From: Haliclona indistincta
Lineage: Eukaryota; Porifera; Demospongiae; Haplosclerida; Chalinidae
Reading direction: 5' to 3'
NCBI GenBank assembly: GCA_964017065.1
Contig: OZ024790.1
Coordinates: 6,747,422-6,811,421 of the forward strand
Length of the DNA: 64,000 nt
Part shown: one piece after another, positions 42,897 to 55,632 of the stretch
Layout: every line of letters starts with the position of its first letter
How positions within the stretch are numbered: the first letter of the stretch is position 1
Translations under genes and position numbers: made by a program
The notes under the pieces: model-generated
Databases searched by the model: none
Told to the model about the DNA's origin: nothing
Seen by the model: the letters and a program-made list of their open reading frames with translations, nothing else

Positions 42897-44918
42897 TTAT
42901 AGTTGTATTTGTTGATAAGCCTCATTGTGTACTTTGAGTGGTATTGTCCCTCCATAAGCTACGTTGTGTTGAGTAGTGATGGTGTGTTGTGTTATTGGTG
43001 TGTCATAGATCACTGGAGCTAGCTCAGTGACTCCTTTATCACTGTGATCAGCACTAGTACCAGTAGTACTAGTAGTTGCTGTAGCATGTGATGATGGTCT
43101 CCTCCTCATAACACACCACACAATGATACTAGTGATAATAGCTGTACTGATGACTGATACTATCAATACACTAACAAGAACCACAGATACTGTAGTTACT
43201 GTATAGTGAGAGAGAGAAACACACACACTAATGATGACTCACACAAAGTATTATGACATTGTGTCAACAGGTCATTGTTGTTTTAGTAACTCACCAATAA
43301 TAGCAGATCCTGCAGTGCCTGACATTGGCTGTACTGCATCCGATGGCATTTGAGAGCTGCTTACAACTATATACACACAATGATGTTCAGTTAAATAGTT
43401 ATAACAGTACAGACATAAAACAGAGCCTACACGTATAACTAGCTAACCAGTTGTGAAGCAGAGTGGATCGACATTAGTTGAGAGATGTGTTAAAGTAGTT
43501 GTATGAAGCAGCAGTGACACTGAAAATGATGAATAATGACATGATACAGTTATTGATATTTTTCTCACCATTCACTGTAGTGTATTCACTGATAGGTCCT
43601 GGTCCCAGAGCATTGACGGCAAACACTGTAATATAGTAGGTTACTCCTGGTACACCAGACACTGTGTAACTATTGTGAGATGGGCTCAGTTTAGCCTGCA
43701 CTTCAATACTGTTATCACTGGTATTATAAGACACTACATAGTGAAGAACTGGGAAACCAGCTATCAGTGGAGGAGGCTGGAATAAAGAAAAGATCCAGCA
43801 ATCAGAATGTATTCCCACTACTCTTACCTGCAATGTCACATTAATATTTGTTGTTTCTAACTGAGCTATAAAGTTTACAATACCAGGAACTGAGACAACA
43901 TATAACATCATGTAAAACTGAATAAATCTACATACCATCATATGTGACTGTGAGTTGATCACTCCATGGTCCATGTTGTCCTGTACTGTCAGTAACAGCC
44001 ACAGCAAATGAGTAGTTATGTCCACGAGTGATCAGGTCATCAGTCAGTATCAGTGACTCAGTGTTGCTAGTACTGTAGCACGAGCTAGAGCTACTGTAGT
44101 TAGTGATATTGATAGTATAGTTGAAGACACAGTCTGTGGGTCCATTAGGAGGAGCTAGCCATGTTAGTGATACTGGTGGCTTGTTGATGATACTCAGATT
44201 AGATGGAGGACTAGCTGCACCTTTATTAGACAATGCAATGCAAATATTACTATTTGAACATGCATGCTTGATCATGTTGTGGTGAATCTATGTACTGTAC
44301 ATGGAGTAGTAGAGGAACGTTTAATGTCTTTGTCGTCCCATTAACCACTCACGTATTCATCAGTAAAATGAAGCACTCAGATCACGAGCAAAAATTAGTG
44401 CATGCCTGATCAACTGAACTGAGTTCACCTCTATAGTGTGCTATACATCCTAATCCATGTATTACCTGCTATTGCGATGGTCTCTGAGTGTGTGGTAGAA
44501 ATCTGTGATCGACATGTGATCATTCTGTTATGATCAGATATTTGAACACTATTAATAGTTGCATTTGACATCACTGTTAATCCCACAACATGAGATACAA
44601 CAGTATAGTAGACACTCGGCGATGGATTACTGTATATGATGAGATCTCCTCTATACTGCCATTGCAATGGTGGTGGTACCACTCCTGGTATATTGGTTAC
44701 CCTAACAATAGTACAGTTGATAGTGACATCTTGTCCAGGACAGGCTGATAGTCCACTAGCTGGTTGAACAGGATGGAGTATGACTGTGTCTTCAACTTCT
44801 TGACCTGTCACCAAACCTGTACCAGCTATGGTGGAGAGAAGATAGCAAGTCAGTAGCCTATAGCAGCTGAGGGCTCACCTATAGCTAGTAGACAGAGTAG
44901 CTCAATGTGTTGTAGCAT
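42897..44918 (-). CDS. Ig/FN3 type I receptor, unit A
   Basis: Cell-surface receptor of unknown ligand. Signal-peptide exon starts at 44918 (MLQHIELLCLLAI). Ig exon about 44467-44825 (VILHPVQPASGLSACPGQD, VTINCTIVR, PPPLQWQYRGD, NRMITCRSQIS: Cys..Trp..Cys present). First FN3 about 43936-44220 (PPVSLTWLAPPNGPTDCVFN, HNYSFAVAVTD, WSDQLTVTYDG). Second FN3 in two exons, 43828-43892 and about 43572-43777 (FPVLHYVVSYNTSDNS, TYYITVFAVNALGPGP). Two short Ser/Thr-rich stalk exons (about 43445-43520, 43293-43368). Membrane and tail exon 42897-43200 (VLIVSVISTAIITSIIVWCV, then APVIYDTP, NVAYGGTIPL, NEAYQQIQL). No disabling change was seen. The tail has one extra Val (LKVHNEAY) and an RRRPSSHATA segment shared only with unit F. 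It lies head-to-tail upstream of antiporter copy 1. Confidence 0.75.
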
Positions 44919-45101
44919 CTGATCAGTTAACGTTCCAGTTCAGTGCATACACTGGATAAAATCAGCTTTCAGCAAAAACTACCACGCCTACCACCAACCA
45001 GTAACTCGTGAATAAAATTATCATTTATGACCTTCACTAGTAAGCTAACAATATCCCAAAAATACAAATATCAATAATAATTATTATAGAGCACAATAAT
45101 T

Positions 45102-46715
45102 TTATAGTTGTATTTGTTGATAAGCCTCATTGTGTTTGAGTGGTATTGTCCCTCCATAAGCTACGTTGTGTTGAGTAGTGATGGTGCGTTGTGTTATTGG
45201 TGTGTCATAGATCACTGGAGCTAGCTCAATGACTCCTCCTCCTCCTGCTGATGGTGGTGATGGTGTAGTGACTGGTGGTTTATCATGATGAGGTCTCATA
45301 ACACACCACACAATGATACTAGTGATAATAGCTGTACTAATGACTGTCACTAATACACTAACAAAAACAGAGCTGGATATTACTGTGACAATGAGAGAAA
45401 AATATGCAACATTAATGACAGAATACAATTCGCTTCAAGAAGTTGACAGTTAGATTAGGTATTTTCTTGTTGTTATAACTCACTAGCTGCATTATTCTCG
45501 AATGGTTGTACTGCATCTGGTGTGCTAGCACATGTCACTATATGTGTTGTACTGCAGATCTCATACTCTGTAACTATATGCTATATATGAACAACAGTTA
45601 TGACATTGAAGAAGTAAACTTACAACTAGTTGTAGAGATAACTTGATAAGAGCTATTCATCATAACAGAATCAGTATAATATAGTAGTGTATTAGTTGAG
45701 AATTGTGTTGAAGTAGTAGTAGGAAGCAGTGGAACTGAATAATGAGCTCATGAAAATCATATGACAATGTATTCAACTCACCATTAACTGTAGTGTATTC
45801 ACTGATAGGTCCTGGTCCCAGAGCATTGACAGCAAACACTGTAATGTAGTAGGTTACTCCTGGTACACCAGACACTGTGTAACTATTGTGAGATGGGCTC
45901 AGTTTAGCCTGCACTTCAAAATTGTTATCACTGGTATTATAAGACACTACATAGTGAAGGACTGGGAAACCAGCTATCAGTGGAGGAGGCTGGAATAACT
46001 AGAAAAGATTCATTAATCAGAATATACTCTCACTACACTTACCTGCCATGTCCACATTAATATTCGTTATTTGTAACTGAGCTATAAAGTTTATAATACC
46101 AGGAACTGAGACAACATAACATCATGTAAAATTTATAAAAACTTCATACCATCATATGTGACTGTGAATTGATCACTCCATGGTCCATGTTGTCCTGTAC
46201 TGTCAGTAGCAGCCACAGCAAATGAGTAGTTGTGTCCACGATTGATCAGGTCATCAGTCAGTATCAGTGACTCAGTGTTGCTAGTACTGTAGCACGAGCT
46301 AGAGCTACTGTAGTTAGTGATATTGATAGTGTAGTTGAAGACACAGTCTGTGGGTCCATTAGGAGGAGCTAGCCATGTTAGTGATACTGGTGGCTCGATG
46401 GTGGTGATACTCAGATTAGAAGGAGGACTAGCTGCACCTTACTATTAAGTAATAATTATTAAAATCTGTAATTTTTAATGCTAACTTCATTACCTGCTAT
46501 TGTGATGGTCTCTGAGTGTGTGGCAGATATCTGTGATCGACGTGTGATCATTCTGTTATGATCCGATATTTGAACACTATCAATAGTAGCATTTGACATC
46601 ACTGTTAATCCCCACAACATGAGATACAACAGTATAGTAGACACTGGTATGTGATGGATCATCGTATACTATGAGATCTCCTCTATACTGCCATTGCAAT
46701 GGTGGTGGTTCCAAA
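45102..46715 (-). pseudogene. Ig/FN3 type I receptor, unit B, degraded
   Basis: Membrane and tail exon (45102-45390: VSVLVTVISTAIITSIIVWC, HHDKPPVTTPSPPSAGGGG, the three-tyrosine tail) and the second FN3 (FPVLHYVVSYN class, about 45780-45990) are well preserved. An extra C in the first part of the second FN3 (near 46053, CATGTCCACATT instead of CATGTCACATT) and an extra C in the Ig exon (near 46613) shift the frame. The Ig exon stops at about 46710 within WQYRGD-PPP, and its 5' half and the signal-peptide exon are missing, replaced by sequence that normally lies 3' of a unit. A duplicate that lost its 5' end, probably by unequal crossing-over. Confidence 0.8.
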
Positions 46716-46786
46716 CCATTGATCAATGAATAAAATTACTAGTCCTTATAATTATGCACTATGGTATAGTCATAATAATATTAATT

Positions 46787-48675
46787 TTATAGTTGTATTT
46801 GTTGATAAGCCTCATTGTGTTTGAGTGGTATTGTCCCTCCATAAGCTACGTTGTGTTGAGTAGTGATGGTGTGTTGTGTTATTGGTGTGTCATAGATCAC
46901 TGGAGCTAGCTCAATGACTCCTCCTTCTCCTGCTGATGGTGGTGATGGTGTAGTGACTGGTGGTTTATCATGATGAGGTCTCACAACACACCACACAATG
47001 ATACTAGTGATAATAGCTGTACTAATGGCTGTCACTAATACACTAACAAGAACAGAGCTGGATATTACTGTGACAATGAGAGGAATAAAATAAAGTTGGA
47101 ACACACACATCAAGTATGTTATGTTGCTAAAGTAGTAACTCACTTGTTACAATAGATCCACAATCACAATCTATATTATAATCAAGCAAATTGAGCATTA
47201 GGTAATACATTAATGAACTTGTTTTAATTGTTGCTGAGTATGTTTATAGAATTTCAAGCAATCTGACATAGAATGCATTTTGCATTGCAATTATAAAACC
47301 AGTTATTACTAATAGTAATCTTATGTAGCAGAGCTGAGTATCTTATAGAATGATGACTCACAGGCTATGCACTACATGCTATGTGGTGTTGACTAACCTG
47401 TGGTACTAGGTGTAGTGGTAACATAAACAATAGAAGAACTTGTATCAACATTAGTTGAAGTTAGTGTTACAGTTATTGTTGCAGTGCTTATAGGAGACAG
47501 CATCACTACATAGATGGAAATGGTGATGATGAACTGTAGTAGAATTGACATGCAGTATTACCAGTAGCTATAGAGTCATTATATATAGGTCCTGGTCCCA
47601 GAGCATTGACAGCAAACACTGTAATATAGTAGGTTACTCCTGGTACACCAGACACTGTGTAGCTGTTATGAAATGGACTCAGTTGAGCCTGTACCACTAT
47701 ACTGTTATCACTGGTATTATAAGACACTACATAGTGAAGAACTGGAAATCCAGCTATCAGTGGAGGAGGCTGGAATAAAGGAAAGATCCAGTAATCAGAA
47801 ATTTAGCATAATATTCTCACTGCACTTACCAGCCATGTCACATAAATATTTGTTAGTTGTAACTGAGATACAAAGTTTACAATACCAGGAACTGAGACAA
47901 CATAACATCATGTAAAACTGAATAAATGGTCCATGTTGTCCTGTACTGTCAGTAACAGCCACAGCAAATGAGTAGTTGTGTCCACGAGTGATCAGGTCAT
48001 CAGTCAGTATCAGTGACTCAGTGTTGCTAGTACTGTAGCACGAGCTAGAGCTACTGTAGTTAGTGATATTGATAGTGTAGTTGAAGACACAGTCTGTGGG
48101 TCCATTAGGAGGAGCTAGCCATGTTAGTGATACTTGTGGCTCGATGGTAGTGATACTCAGATTAGATGGAGGACTAGCTGCACCTAATAATTATATTTAT
48201 CATCTGTAATTCTGTGTGCACATATAATAGTTACCTGCTATTGTGATGTTCTTTGTGCTTATTTTTCCAAGTGATCGACATGTGATAATTCTGTCATGAT
48301 CAGATATTTGAACACTATTAATAGTAGCATTTGACATCACTGTTAATCCCACAACATGAGATACCAGAGTGTAATAGTCACTGCTAGCAAATTGATCATT
48401 GTATATGATTTGATCTCCTCTATACTGCCATTCCAATGGTGGTGGTACCACTCCTGGTGTGTTGGTTATTCTAACAATAGTGCAGTTGATAGTGACATCT
48501 TGTCCAGGACAGGCTGATAGTCCACTAGCTGGTTGAACAGGATGTAGTATGACAGTGTCTTCAACTTCTTGACCTGTCACAGCTATGGCAGAGAGAAGAT
48601 AGCAAGTTAGTAGCCTATAGCAACTGAGGGCTCACCTATAGCTAGTAGACAGAGTAGCTCAATGTGCTGTAACAT
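46787..48675 (-). CDS. Ig/FN3 type I receptor, unit C (splice donor deleted)
   Basis: Signal exon from 48675 (MLQHIELLCLLAI), Ig exon about 48236-48583 (SACPGQDVTINCTIVRITN, PPPLEWQYRGDQIIYND, DRIITCRS), first FN3 about 47930-48183, second FN3 near 47820-47885 and 47566-47772 (GFPVLHYVVSYNTSDNSIVV), stalk exons with Ser/Thr-rich sequence near 47400-47505, and membrane and tail exon 46787-47075. About 42 bp covering the end of the first FN3 exon (WSDQLTVTYDG in other units) and its 5' splice site are missing near 47928, so the exon reads straight into the old intron and out of frame with the next exon. Either a pseudogene or a unit that skips the FN3 exon. Confidence 0.65.
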
Positions 48676-48859
48676 CTGATCAGTTCCAGTTCAGTGAATA
48701 CACTCGATAATATCAGCTTTCAGCAAAAACTACCACACCTACTATAAACCATTGAATCATGAATAAACTTCATAATAAATAATCAATTTTTACTACTAAC
48801 AATACTTTTGATCTTGAATAAAAAGATTCTTCAATATTACATGAACAGTAGTTGATCAG

Positions 48860-51549
48860 TTATAGTTGTATTTGTTGATAAGCCTCATTGTGTTTGAGTG
48901 GTATTGTCCCTCCATAAGCTACGTTGTGTTGAGTAGTGATGGTGTGTTGTGTTATTGGTGTGTCATAGATGACTGGAGCTAGCTCAATGACTTCTCCTCC
49001 TCCTGCTGATGGTGGTGATGGTGTAGTGACTGGTGGTTTATCATGATGAGGTCTCATAACACACCACACAATGATACTAGTGATAATAGCTGTACTGATG
49101 GCTGTCACTAATACACTAACAAGAACAGAGCTGGATATTACTGTGACAATGAGAGAAAAATATGCAACATTAATGATGGAACACTATTCATTGACATTGA
49201 TCACATGAGATGAAACAATGAAATTATGCAACAAAGCTTATTCTGAAAGTAATGCAGGTTCAAGCATTAGCAATGATCATCATGTACTCAGTCACTCAGC
49301 AAAATTATTGAAGTTAGCCAACTTTGATTCGGAGGTCAACTTTAAAATTACATTGGATTGTTTAACATACTCTTTGCACCAAAATTAATGACTCAGTAAT
49401 AGTCAACTTGATCATCTCAAGTGACTTGCCAACCTCTCTAATTGTGATGATATTTGATATTGTTATAACTCACTAGCTGCATTATTCTCGACTGGTTGTA
49501 CTGCATCTGGTGTGCTAGCACATGGCACTATTTGTGTTGTACTGCAGATCTCATACTCTGTAACTATGCTATATATGAACAACAGTTATGATATTGAAGA
49601 AGTAACCTTACAACTAGCTGTAGAGATGACTTGATAAGAGCTATTCGTCATAACAGAATCAGTAAATATTATTGTATTAGTTGAAAATTGTGTTGAAGTG
49701 ATTGTGGGAAGCAGTGGAACTGGATAAATGACCTCATGATAATCACATGACAATCACATTATGTTTATCTCACCGTTCACTATAGAGTATCCATTGATAG
49801 GTCCTTGTCCCAGAGCATTGACAGCAAACACTGTAATATAGTAGGTTACTCCTGGTACACCAGACACTGTGTAGCTAGTCATAGAAGAGTTCACTTGTGT
49901 GTGTATCAGTGTGCTGTTATCACTGGCATTATAAGACACTACATAGTGAAGGACTGGGAAACCATCTAGAGGCTAAAGCAACAAAAATAAATAATTGTTA
50001 GTATCAATGTCAATAATTATTGCATTCATACCTGCCATAGCACATTAATATTTGTTAGTTGTAACTGTACTATGAAGCTGACAATATCAGGAACTGTTGT
50101 ATCAGACAGAGTAAAATTTTCAAGAATTCATACATCAGATAGTTAATACCATCATATGTGACTGTGAGTTGATCACTCCATGGTCCATGTTGTCCTGTAC
50201 TGTCAGTAACAGCCACAGCAAAGGAGTAGTTGTGTCCACGAGTGATCAGGTCATCAGTCAGTATCAGTGACTCAGTGTTGCTAGTACTGTAGCACGAGCT
50301 AGAGCTACTGTAGTTAGTGATATTGATAGTGTAGTTGAAGACACAGTCTGTGGGTCCATTAGGAGGAGCTAGCCATGTTAGTGATACTTTTGGCTTGATT
50401 GTGGTGATACTCAGATTAGATGGAGGACTAGCTGCACCTGAATAAAGTAACATGCATACATGATTAACCCTTTAACCCCTTTTGTCGCCTTTTGGCGACA
50501 TACATACTTCAGACACCATAACTTTATGAAAAAGTGCTAAAATATCCCAAAATTGAGCCAAATTGAAGAATACAAATAACCGCAAAAAATTGACCGGTTT
50601 TCGGTGCGCCCCCTGCGCTAAACATATTGTCTTCGGCATTTCTATGGCTTCAGTGCAAATTTCACAACATTTTAAGAAAAACAAAATGGCTGCCGAGAAA
50701 ATTCGGACATTTTATGGCTTCAGGGTGCTCGGAAACACATTTTCGTGCATTCTCTATGATCTGGACTACATTTTGCACTCACCAAAACCACTGCTAGTTG
50801 TGTGTACTCTTCAGTATCCAGCCCCAAAGCACTAACTTTGAGCAAAATTTGACGAGGTCGTTGCACTTTATCGGCTTCACTTTCGAAGTGGGAGGGGCAT
50901 ATCGACTGACTTGAGTGTAGGCAATTGGGGCTGCTCACTGGCGTAAAAGGACGCAAATTTGAGACCAGTAGCACAAAAGACACACGAGATATTCACAAGA
51001 GAAGTGGTCAGCATTTACGAGGTTAAAATTTCAGCAAGATAATTTAGTAATTAAAGGGTTAATTTATTCTCTATGCACATGTTACCTGCTATTGAGATGT
51101 TCCTTGAGCTTATTTTTGCAAGTGATCGACATGTGATTGCACTGTCATGATCAGATAATTGAACACTATCAATAGTAGCATTTGACATCACTGTTAATCC
51201 CACAATGTGAGATACAACAGTATAGTAGACACTTGTCTGCGATGGAAAATTGTATAATATGATATCTCCTCTGTACTGCCATGTTAATGGAGGTGGTTCA
51301 GCATTTGGGATATTGGTCATTCTAACAATAGTGCAGTTGATAGTGACATCTTGTCCAGGACAGGCTGATAGACCACTAGCTGGTTGAACAGGATGAAGTA
51401 TGACTGTGTCCTCAAGTACAACTTGACATGTCACAAGATCTGTGGCTACTGCATATAGATATATAATATTGTTAGCAGCACCTAGTATAGCTGTTGGTAT
51501 TGTAGTTACCTATAGCTAGTAGACAGACTAGCACAGTGTGTTGTAGCAT
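48860..51549 (-). CDS. Ig/FN3 type I receptor, unit D, apparently intact
   Basis: Signal exon 51511-51549 (MLQHTVLVCLLAI). Ig exon about 51087-51443 (VILHPVQPASGLSACPGQD, PPPLTWQYRGDIILYNFP, SAITCRSLAKIS). First FN3 about 50151-50437. Second FN3 about 50031-50094 and 49774-49973 (FPVLHYVVSYNASDNSTLIH, FAVNALGQGPINGYS). Stalk exons about 49613-49722 and 49472-49565 (TPDAVQPVENNAAS). Membrane and tail exon 48860-49144 (VLVTAISTAIITSIIVWCVM, PPVTTPSPPSAGGGE, APVIYDTP, NVAYGGT, NEAYQQIQL). No frameshift was seen. The intron between Ig and FN3 exons carries a TTAA-flanked element of about 590 bp. The second FN3 resembles the plus-strand unit (TLIHTQVNSS) more than units A, C or F, so domains have been reshuffled between units. 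Confidence 0.75.
50468..51058. mobile_element. 591-bp TTAA-flanked element, piggyBac-like ends
   Basis: Flanked by TTAA (50464-50467, 51059-51062) with termini CCCTTTAA.. and ..TTAAAGGG. The same family recurs at 60757-61360. Both contain the segment TTCGGCATTT..GGCTTCAG and a palindromic GTCGCCTTTTGGCGAC near one end. No transposase, so a non-autonomous element, possibly mobilised by a piggyBac-type transposase. Confidence 0.8.
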
Positions 51550-51690
51550 CTGATCTGATCCAGTTCAGTAAACACACTCGACTTATGTTTATCAAAACTA
51601 CCACACCCACCTCATCAAACCATTGATCAATGAATAAAATTACTAGTTCTTATAATTATGCACTACGGTAGTCAAATATACATGAATATT

Positions 51691-52080
51691 TTATAGTTGT
51701 ATTTGTTGATAAGCCTCATTGTGTTTGAGTGGTATTGTCCCTCCATAAGCTACGTTGTGTTGAGTAGTGATGGTTTGTTGTGTTATTGGTGTGTCATAGA
51801 TCACTGGAGCTACTAGCTCAATGACTCCTCCTCCTCCTCCTACTGCTGATGGTGGTGATGGTGTAGTGACTGGTGGTTTATCATGATGAGGTCTCATAAC
51901 ACACCACACAATGATACTAGTGATAATAGCTGTACTGATGGCTGTCACTAATACACTAACAAGAACAGAACTGGATATTACTGTGACAATGAGAGGAATA
52001 AAATAAAGTTGGAACACACACATCAAGTATGTTGTGTTGTTATAGTAGTAACTCACTTGTTGCAATAGATCCACAATCAC
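51691..52080 (-). pseudogene. Ig/FN3 type I receptor, unit E, 3' fragment
   Basis: Only the last exons remain: the membrane and tail exon 51691-51985 (VLVTAISTAIITSIIVWCVM, PPVTTPSPPSAVGGGGG, APVIYDTPITQQTITTQHN, NEAYQQIQL) and part of a stalk exon near 52056-52080. Upstream sequence matches the unit C stalk region and is then broken by a 233-bp insertion. No Ig or FN3 exon follows before the 3' end of antiporter copy 2. Gly and Val insertions mark the tail. Confidence 0.8.
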
Positions 52081-52313
52081 TAAGGGGCGTTATTTCAGCG
52101 ATTTTATGGCTATCTTCGACATGCAAACGTGCTACGTGAAATTTTATTAGCTGCACTGATGGCATGGCAGTGTATAGTGTAGTGGTCTAGGTATTAAACT
52201 GAGACTCGTTGGCAATGCAACAGACTTGCTGGGTACTTTCTGAACAACTCTATAGGTAAGCTCAAAAATAAGGGGGGCCCTGGCCCCTGTGGCCCCCCCT
52301 GTTCCTACGCCCA
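52081..52313. mobile_element. about 233-bp insertion in unit E
   Basis: Unit C is contiguous here (ATCCACAATCAC then an ATAATCAAGCAAA-type continuation) whereas unit E has extra DNA beginning TAAGGGGCGTTATTTC and ending CCTGTTCCTACGCCC. The GGGCGT/ACGCCC ends and a GGGGGGCCC..GGGCCACCCC-like palindrome suggest a small inverted-repeat element. Confidence 0.6.
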
Positions 52314-52319
52314 TGATTA

Positions 52320-53014
52320 TGATCAAGCAAATTGTGCATTAAGGTTAGTCGATATACTATAATGAACTTGTTTAATTGTTGCTGAGTATGTTTATAGAAT
52401 GAGTAGCTGAGTTAAGTTGTTGCTGAGTACATGTACGTTTATAGAATGTCAAGTATGATATTATGTGTGTGTAGGTGTCCTTGTCTGTTCTCACTGGTTG
52501 ATAAGCTATTCTATTCTATTCATTAAGAGGTGTGGGAGAGACACTGTTGTAGCGCGCTGCTTCAAGAGACACCATAAATCTAATCTACAGATACAGGTTA
52601 GATATACCTGTCCGAGCTTGAGACAATTTTTTATGTTTGCACAGATATTTAAAATTTATTATACAGTGTCAATATGAATTTATGGTGGGTGTGGTCATTA
52701 ATGGGCGTGTCTCATCCGGGTCATCGTCTGAGCTATATTTACTAGACACGTCAGCACTGGTCCTGATATTCTAGAGAACACACAGTGATAGAGAAGTGAT
52801 GAGTGTAAAGAAGGTGATTACTGATGGTTGACGAAGGTTGTGCCTTCTCTTCTTGCAAGACTGCAGTGTCAGGCGTTGCTTCAGGACTGACAACCAGCTC
52901 AATACTGGTTGTAGCTTCTCATGCACTCTCTCCCACAACCAGGAGCAAGCAGTATACAGACAAGGACACCTATACATTGTAACAACATTGATGGTATTGC
53001 TTAGTCTAGGCAGC
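52320..53014. other. receptor relic and antiporter 3' flank
   Basis: 52320-52450 continues unit-C-like stalk or intron sequence (GAACTTGTTTAATTGTTGCTGA). From about 52690 it is the 3' flank of antiporter copy 2. A possible additional Lys/Arg-rich C-terminal exon (minus, about 52810-52965) is only a suggestion. Confidence 0.4.
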
Positions 53015-53815
53015 CTACCCTATTCTACAGAGAGAGCGAGATGATGTGGAGTGCCCAGATGAGAAGAGCACAAAGACCAGTATCAGAACAGCTAGCATCA
53101 GGATCCAGCCTGCATACCATGGGTACCAGCCTGCACCTACTGGTAGAGCACCTAGCAACACAGCCAGACCACCCACCAGTAGAACATACAACTAGAAAGA
53201 GAAAGAGACAAGGGAGTATGAAGAGAGAGACACTTAAGGGTGCACGCAACTAATTAATATTCACGGCGCAACGCGTTGCTATGGTCAGTGTTTGTGGAAA
53301 ACTAAAGCAGCAGACAGCAAAGCTACAATTTAGCAACAGAACGATTTTTTCGCTAGCGCGCCTATGAAACACCTTTGGCAGTCGAGCAGCATGGATTTTC
53401 CCGTTTTTCTCAGCAGTGTGGCGTTTATTTAGAAAAATCGTTCTGTTACTAGATCGTAGCTTTGCTGAAACTTGCATTTCTGGAATCTTGAGGTCACAGA
53501 AATTTTTGTTGCCGAGTTTTATGCATAAACCTGTCGATCATGGACCGCGTCTCTCCGTTTTCTTGCGAGCAAGCCAGCCCGTTAAATTTCATGATACAAG
53601 TAGCTATCAAGACGCACTTGCTATACTGCTAATTCCGCTCTGTTTGCTGCTTTAGTTTCCCAAAAACACTGACCATAGCAACACACTGCACCATGAATAT
53701 TAATTAGTTGCGTGCACCCTTAAACATACCGAGGCTGTTCTGAGATGTGAGTTAATATCGCACTGAGTAGAGACCCGTGTTAGCACAGTCAAATCAGCAA
53801 GAGGTGAAATTACTG

Positions 53816-53880
<65 letters not shown>

Positions 53881-55597
53881 AAGGAAAATTAATGCAGAGC
53901 GGATCATGTAAGCTATACTTACAGTTTCCAAATATACATGAGGAGAGTATAGCAGCAGATGTCTGTACAATAAGGTTTTCCTCAGTTCCAGGTGTAGCTA
54001 GATTACACACGATTGGTACTACTAGAGGGAACAGTATCCCCATTGTACCAAATGCCTGTAGCAACACTCTTGAGCTCACTGGTCCTCTCTATAAGTCACT
54101 TACTGATCCTGTAGTGTACGCCATGAAGTACCCTATGATGGTAGTTAGTGCTGGGAAATACTCAGCTGGCAGACTCCCCCCTCTTAGACTAAGTGAGATG
54201 AAGTTACTAGTCTGAATGTCCTGAGAGAGAGAAAGAGAGATAGAGTGAGTGAGAGAGAGAGAGAGAAAGAGAGTGAGTGAGTGAGGGAGAAAGAGAGGAT
54301 AAGAGGGTGTATAGCTCACAGCAATGACAGCTCCTAGAGCCCAGGCCAGCAGCAGTATGATGAGCGGCTCCATCACTTCCTTGATACCCTCTACCCATGC
54401 CTGAGACCCACAGAACATCATGTGACCGTCACATGACCAGGGCTAACCTCCATGACCTCCTTGAGGTTCATGATACACTGCCCCATCAGCATCACCAGTA
54501 GCACTAGTGTAGCCAGGGAGCAACTCCAGATTAGAGCAGATATAGCGTCACCATTACTGAATATGTTCACCACTGACATCTCTATTCTGCAATGGAGAGG
54601 AAGCCTCGAGTCATCATGGAGTGAAACATTGAGTCACTATACGTTGCGTTAGTGTCTTCTGGATCAGGTAGTTGGCTGTTCTTGTATAGTATGGTATAGT
54701 AACCGCTGAGCACCATTCCTAAGAATGTAACTACTATTACAATCAGAAATGGTATCACTGCATTGAACCTAACGAAACATGACAGTGAACAACATATTAA
54801 CCACCATCCCACGAGCCTTACCAGCGATGAGGAACCTCTTGCTTAGGCGATAAAGGACCTGAAGATATTCAAATATTCACTGGACCCCTCAGTACCTCAT
54901 GAAGCTCACCTTCAAACAAGGCACCGTCTGTGCCTTCATGTGGTGTGTCAGACACGTTAGTACCTAGTTGTTCATCATCACAACTCTTATCAACCAACAC
55001 GTCAGTGATCGTTGCTGTGCTCCTCAATGACTCCTTCTCTACGGTCAGCATTGGTCCGAAGTCTCGATTGAGGACACACACTATCACCACACACGCTACC
55101 ATTAGTAGAGGCAAGAAACGATATACTACAGTGAAGGAGAGATGAGGTATGAATAGCAGTGTGTGCGTGTGTGAGCGAATGACGTACACAGGGTCTTGGC
55201 GACTATAATGAATGGATCTTCCTTGACGGTACAACCGACCAATCCAGAGGAGACATAACCGATTTGAGCACCAACCCAACTGTGGAACAAAGCATAGATA
55301 ATCAGGTGACACACTCTGTGGTGTGTTCTAGCAAACCATGATATAGGCACAGAGCTCGCCATTGAGGGTGCCATTGACTGAATTATGAATGCAAACTTAT
55401 TCTTGCTAACGCCGGCAGTTTGCATGACCTGTGTGTACAGGGTGACGCACATACATCTTACACTAGTAGGTGTGGTCAACAGTACCTTCCTCATGCTGTT
55501 TCCTGTAATCAGTATTGAGGTGTAGTCACCGAAAAATATTAGAAATGACATTAACATTACCATAATACATGCTCTAGAGGGAGGGAGGGAGGGAGGA

Positions 55598-55632
<35 letters not shown>

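Noticed and set aside
42897..43200. Canonical ITIM in the receptor tail
   Set aside because: YDTP, YGGT and YQQI contexts lack the full (I/V/L/S)xYxx(I/V/L) pattern, so no inhibitory motif is claimed.
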